From contig JACKJT010000001.1 of NCBI GenBank assembly GCA_020637795.1, positions 186,001 to 250,000 of the forward strand: a DNA stretch of 64,000 nt, in the 5' to 3' direction. Numbering within the stretch: the stretch's first letter is position 1; every line of letters begins with the position of its first letter. Shown here one piece after another: positions 63,045-64,000 of the stretch. Position numbers and translations under genes: made by a program. Source of the stretch: Hoeflea sp. (lineage in GTDB: Bacteria > Pseudomonadota > Alphaproteobacteria > Rhizobiales > Rhizobiaceae). The notes below the pieces were generated by a model. The model ran no database searches and was not told where the DNA came from. It saw nothing but the letters and a program-made list of their open reading frames with translations.

Positions 63045-64000
63045 ATGAGCTTCCCCAGCATCGTCGGCTCTGACGACAAGAACATCATTCAGGCACTGAA
63101 GAAATCGCTGGCCGTGATCGAATTTGATCTGACCGGCAAGATCCTCGACGCCAACGAGAACTTCTGCCAGGCACTTGGTTACGAATTGTCGGACATCAAA
63201 GGCAAGCATCACCGGATCTTCGTCGATCCCAAGGAAGTGTCCACGCCAGCCTATGCGGAATTCTGGAAAAAGCTTGGCCGGGGCGAGTATGACAAGGCGC
63301 AGTACAAGCGCATTGCCAAGAACGGCAGCGAGATCTGGATCGAGGCCACATACAACCCGGTGTTCCGTGGCGGCAAACCCTACAAGGTTATCAAGTTCGC
63401 CACCGACGTGACCGCGCAGAAGCTGAAGGCAGCAGACGACAATGGCAAGATCAACGCCATTTCCCGTGCACAGGCGATGATCGAGTTCGAACTGGACGGC
63501 ACCATCATCACCGCCAACGAGAACTTCCTCAAGACGCTGGGCTACAGCCTGGCCGAGATCAAGGGCAAGCATCACCGGATGTTCTGCGAACCGGCCTATA
63601 CACGCAGCGCCGACTATGCGGAATTCTGGCAGAAACTCGGCGCCGGTGAGTTCTTCTCGAGCGAATATCTGCGTATCGGCAAGGGCGGACGCCAGGTCCA
63701 TATCCAGGCGTCCTACAACCCGATTTTCGATGCGGACGGAAAACCCTTCAAGGTCGTCAAGTTCGCAACCGACGTGACCGAGCGCGTCAGCAATGTCATT
63801 TCGCTTTCCCAGGGACTTGAACGCATGGCCGATGGCGACCTGACCGTTCAGATCAGCACCCCCTACCAGCCTGCGCTGGAACCGTTGCGCATCAACTTCA
63901 ACAAGGCCAGCAAGGGTCTTTGCGACGCCATGCATTCGGTTTCCGAAAACGCCAGGATGATCTCCAACGGCTCGGAAGAAATCCGCGCCTCGGCCGACGA
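63045..64000 (+). CDS. Methyl-accepting chemotaxis protein with tandem PAS domains (partial)
   Basis: The visible 318 residues of a chemoreceptor that continues beyond the right edge. PAS1 (about 15-130) and PAS2 (about 137-252) share a near-identical block (LDANENFCQALGYELSDIKG / ITANENFLKTLGYSLAEIKG), each followed by KHHR. A HAMP-like segment and the start of the signalling helix (SVSENARMISNGSEEIRASA) follow. There is no transmembrane helix, so it is a soluble receptor, as in some rhizobial MCPs. The PAS ligand is unknown. Confidence 0.9.
   Translation, partial: MSFPSIVGSDDKNIIQALKKSLAVIEFDLTGKILDANENFCQALGYELSDIKGKHHRIFVDPKEVSTPAYAEFWKKLGRGEYDKAQYKRIAKNGSEIWIEATYNPVFRGGKPYKVIKFATDVTAQKLKAADDNGKINAISRAQAMIEFELDGTIITANENFLKTLGYSLAEIKGKHHRMFCEPAYTRSADYAEFWQKLGAGEFFSSEYLRIGKGGRQVHIQASYNPIFDADGKPFKVVKFATDVTERVSNVISLSQGLERMADGDLTVQISTPYQPALEPLRINFNKASKGLCDAMHSVSENARMISNGSEEIRASAD

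Overview
The window is about 64 kb of GC-rich chromosomal DNA from an alphaproteobacterium of the order Hyphomicrobiales (Rhizobiales). The markers are the LdtR/LdtP pair, a short Hda-type protein (HdaA) with an N-terminal clamp motif, a fused indolepyruvate oxidoreductase, DUF3750 and DUF6163 proteins, an Omp25-like porin, and the block SDR-uvrC-pgsA-moaD-moaE. I infer a marine Hoeflea-like genus; this rests on remembered gene style, not on a search. Almost all of the window is housekeeping chromosome. I see no rRNA, tRNA, CRISPR array, prophage or intact transposase gene.

Layout. 1-3.1 kb (minus strand): glyA-nrdR (nrdR runs off the left edge) and the Tat-exported L,D-transpeptidase ldtP, with its MarR regulator ldtR at 3.5 kb. 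4.2-7.2 kb: a DUF6163 membrane protein, hemB, a palindromic intergenic repeat, an RDD protein and an AsnC regulator. 7.3-15.9 kb: fused IorA/IorB-type oxidoreductase, SLC13 permease, Bpt N-end-rule transferase, EamA exporter, DUF3750 protein, GNAT. 16-24.5 kb: parC, an unknown secreted protein, aspS, an MFS permease, rnd. 24.6-28.2 kb: a small accessory cluster (TetR, two VOC proteins, DUF4287, DUF1428, YrhK) whose first gene has a clear operator over its promoter.

28.2-37 kb: the polyphosphate/DnaA-control cluster, CDP-alcohol phosphatidyltransferase, PerM-like, hdaA, ppk, ppx (minus), divergent from purM-purN. A 307-bp MITE-like element with perfect terminal inverted repeats sits between ppk and ppx, ending 3 bp from the ppx start codon. 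37-48.2 kb: cfa, the divergent ohr/ohrR pair, a CYTH protein and a molybdopterin oxidoreductase in tandem, rlmJ, a short Crp/Fnr regulator divergent from an unknown secreted protein with a shared operator, an RNase T2 lipoprotein, GST, dgkA, a DsbA-family protein and an Omp25-like porin. 48.5-56 kb: Ca/Na antiporter, SDR, uvrC, pgsA, moaD, moaE, ung (tightly packed), DUF4344 metallopeptidase, ndk. 56-64 kb: a LysE-like membrane protein, GST, zinc alcohol dehydrogenase, an ABC-F ATPase, a truncated second copy of the MITE directly before ada, a DUF922 lipoprotein, and the start of a soluble tandem-PAS chemoreceptor that runs off the right edge.

The most unusual signal is the dispersed element. 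Its two copies (29752-30062 and 60817-61022) lie in the same orientation relative to the gene downstream, each ends within a few bases of that gene's start codon, and both keep a 9-bp hairpin in which the one stem difference is a G-U wobble. Next are the regulatory palindromes at 24806 (TetR), 38877 (OhrR) and 43721 (Crp/Fnr).
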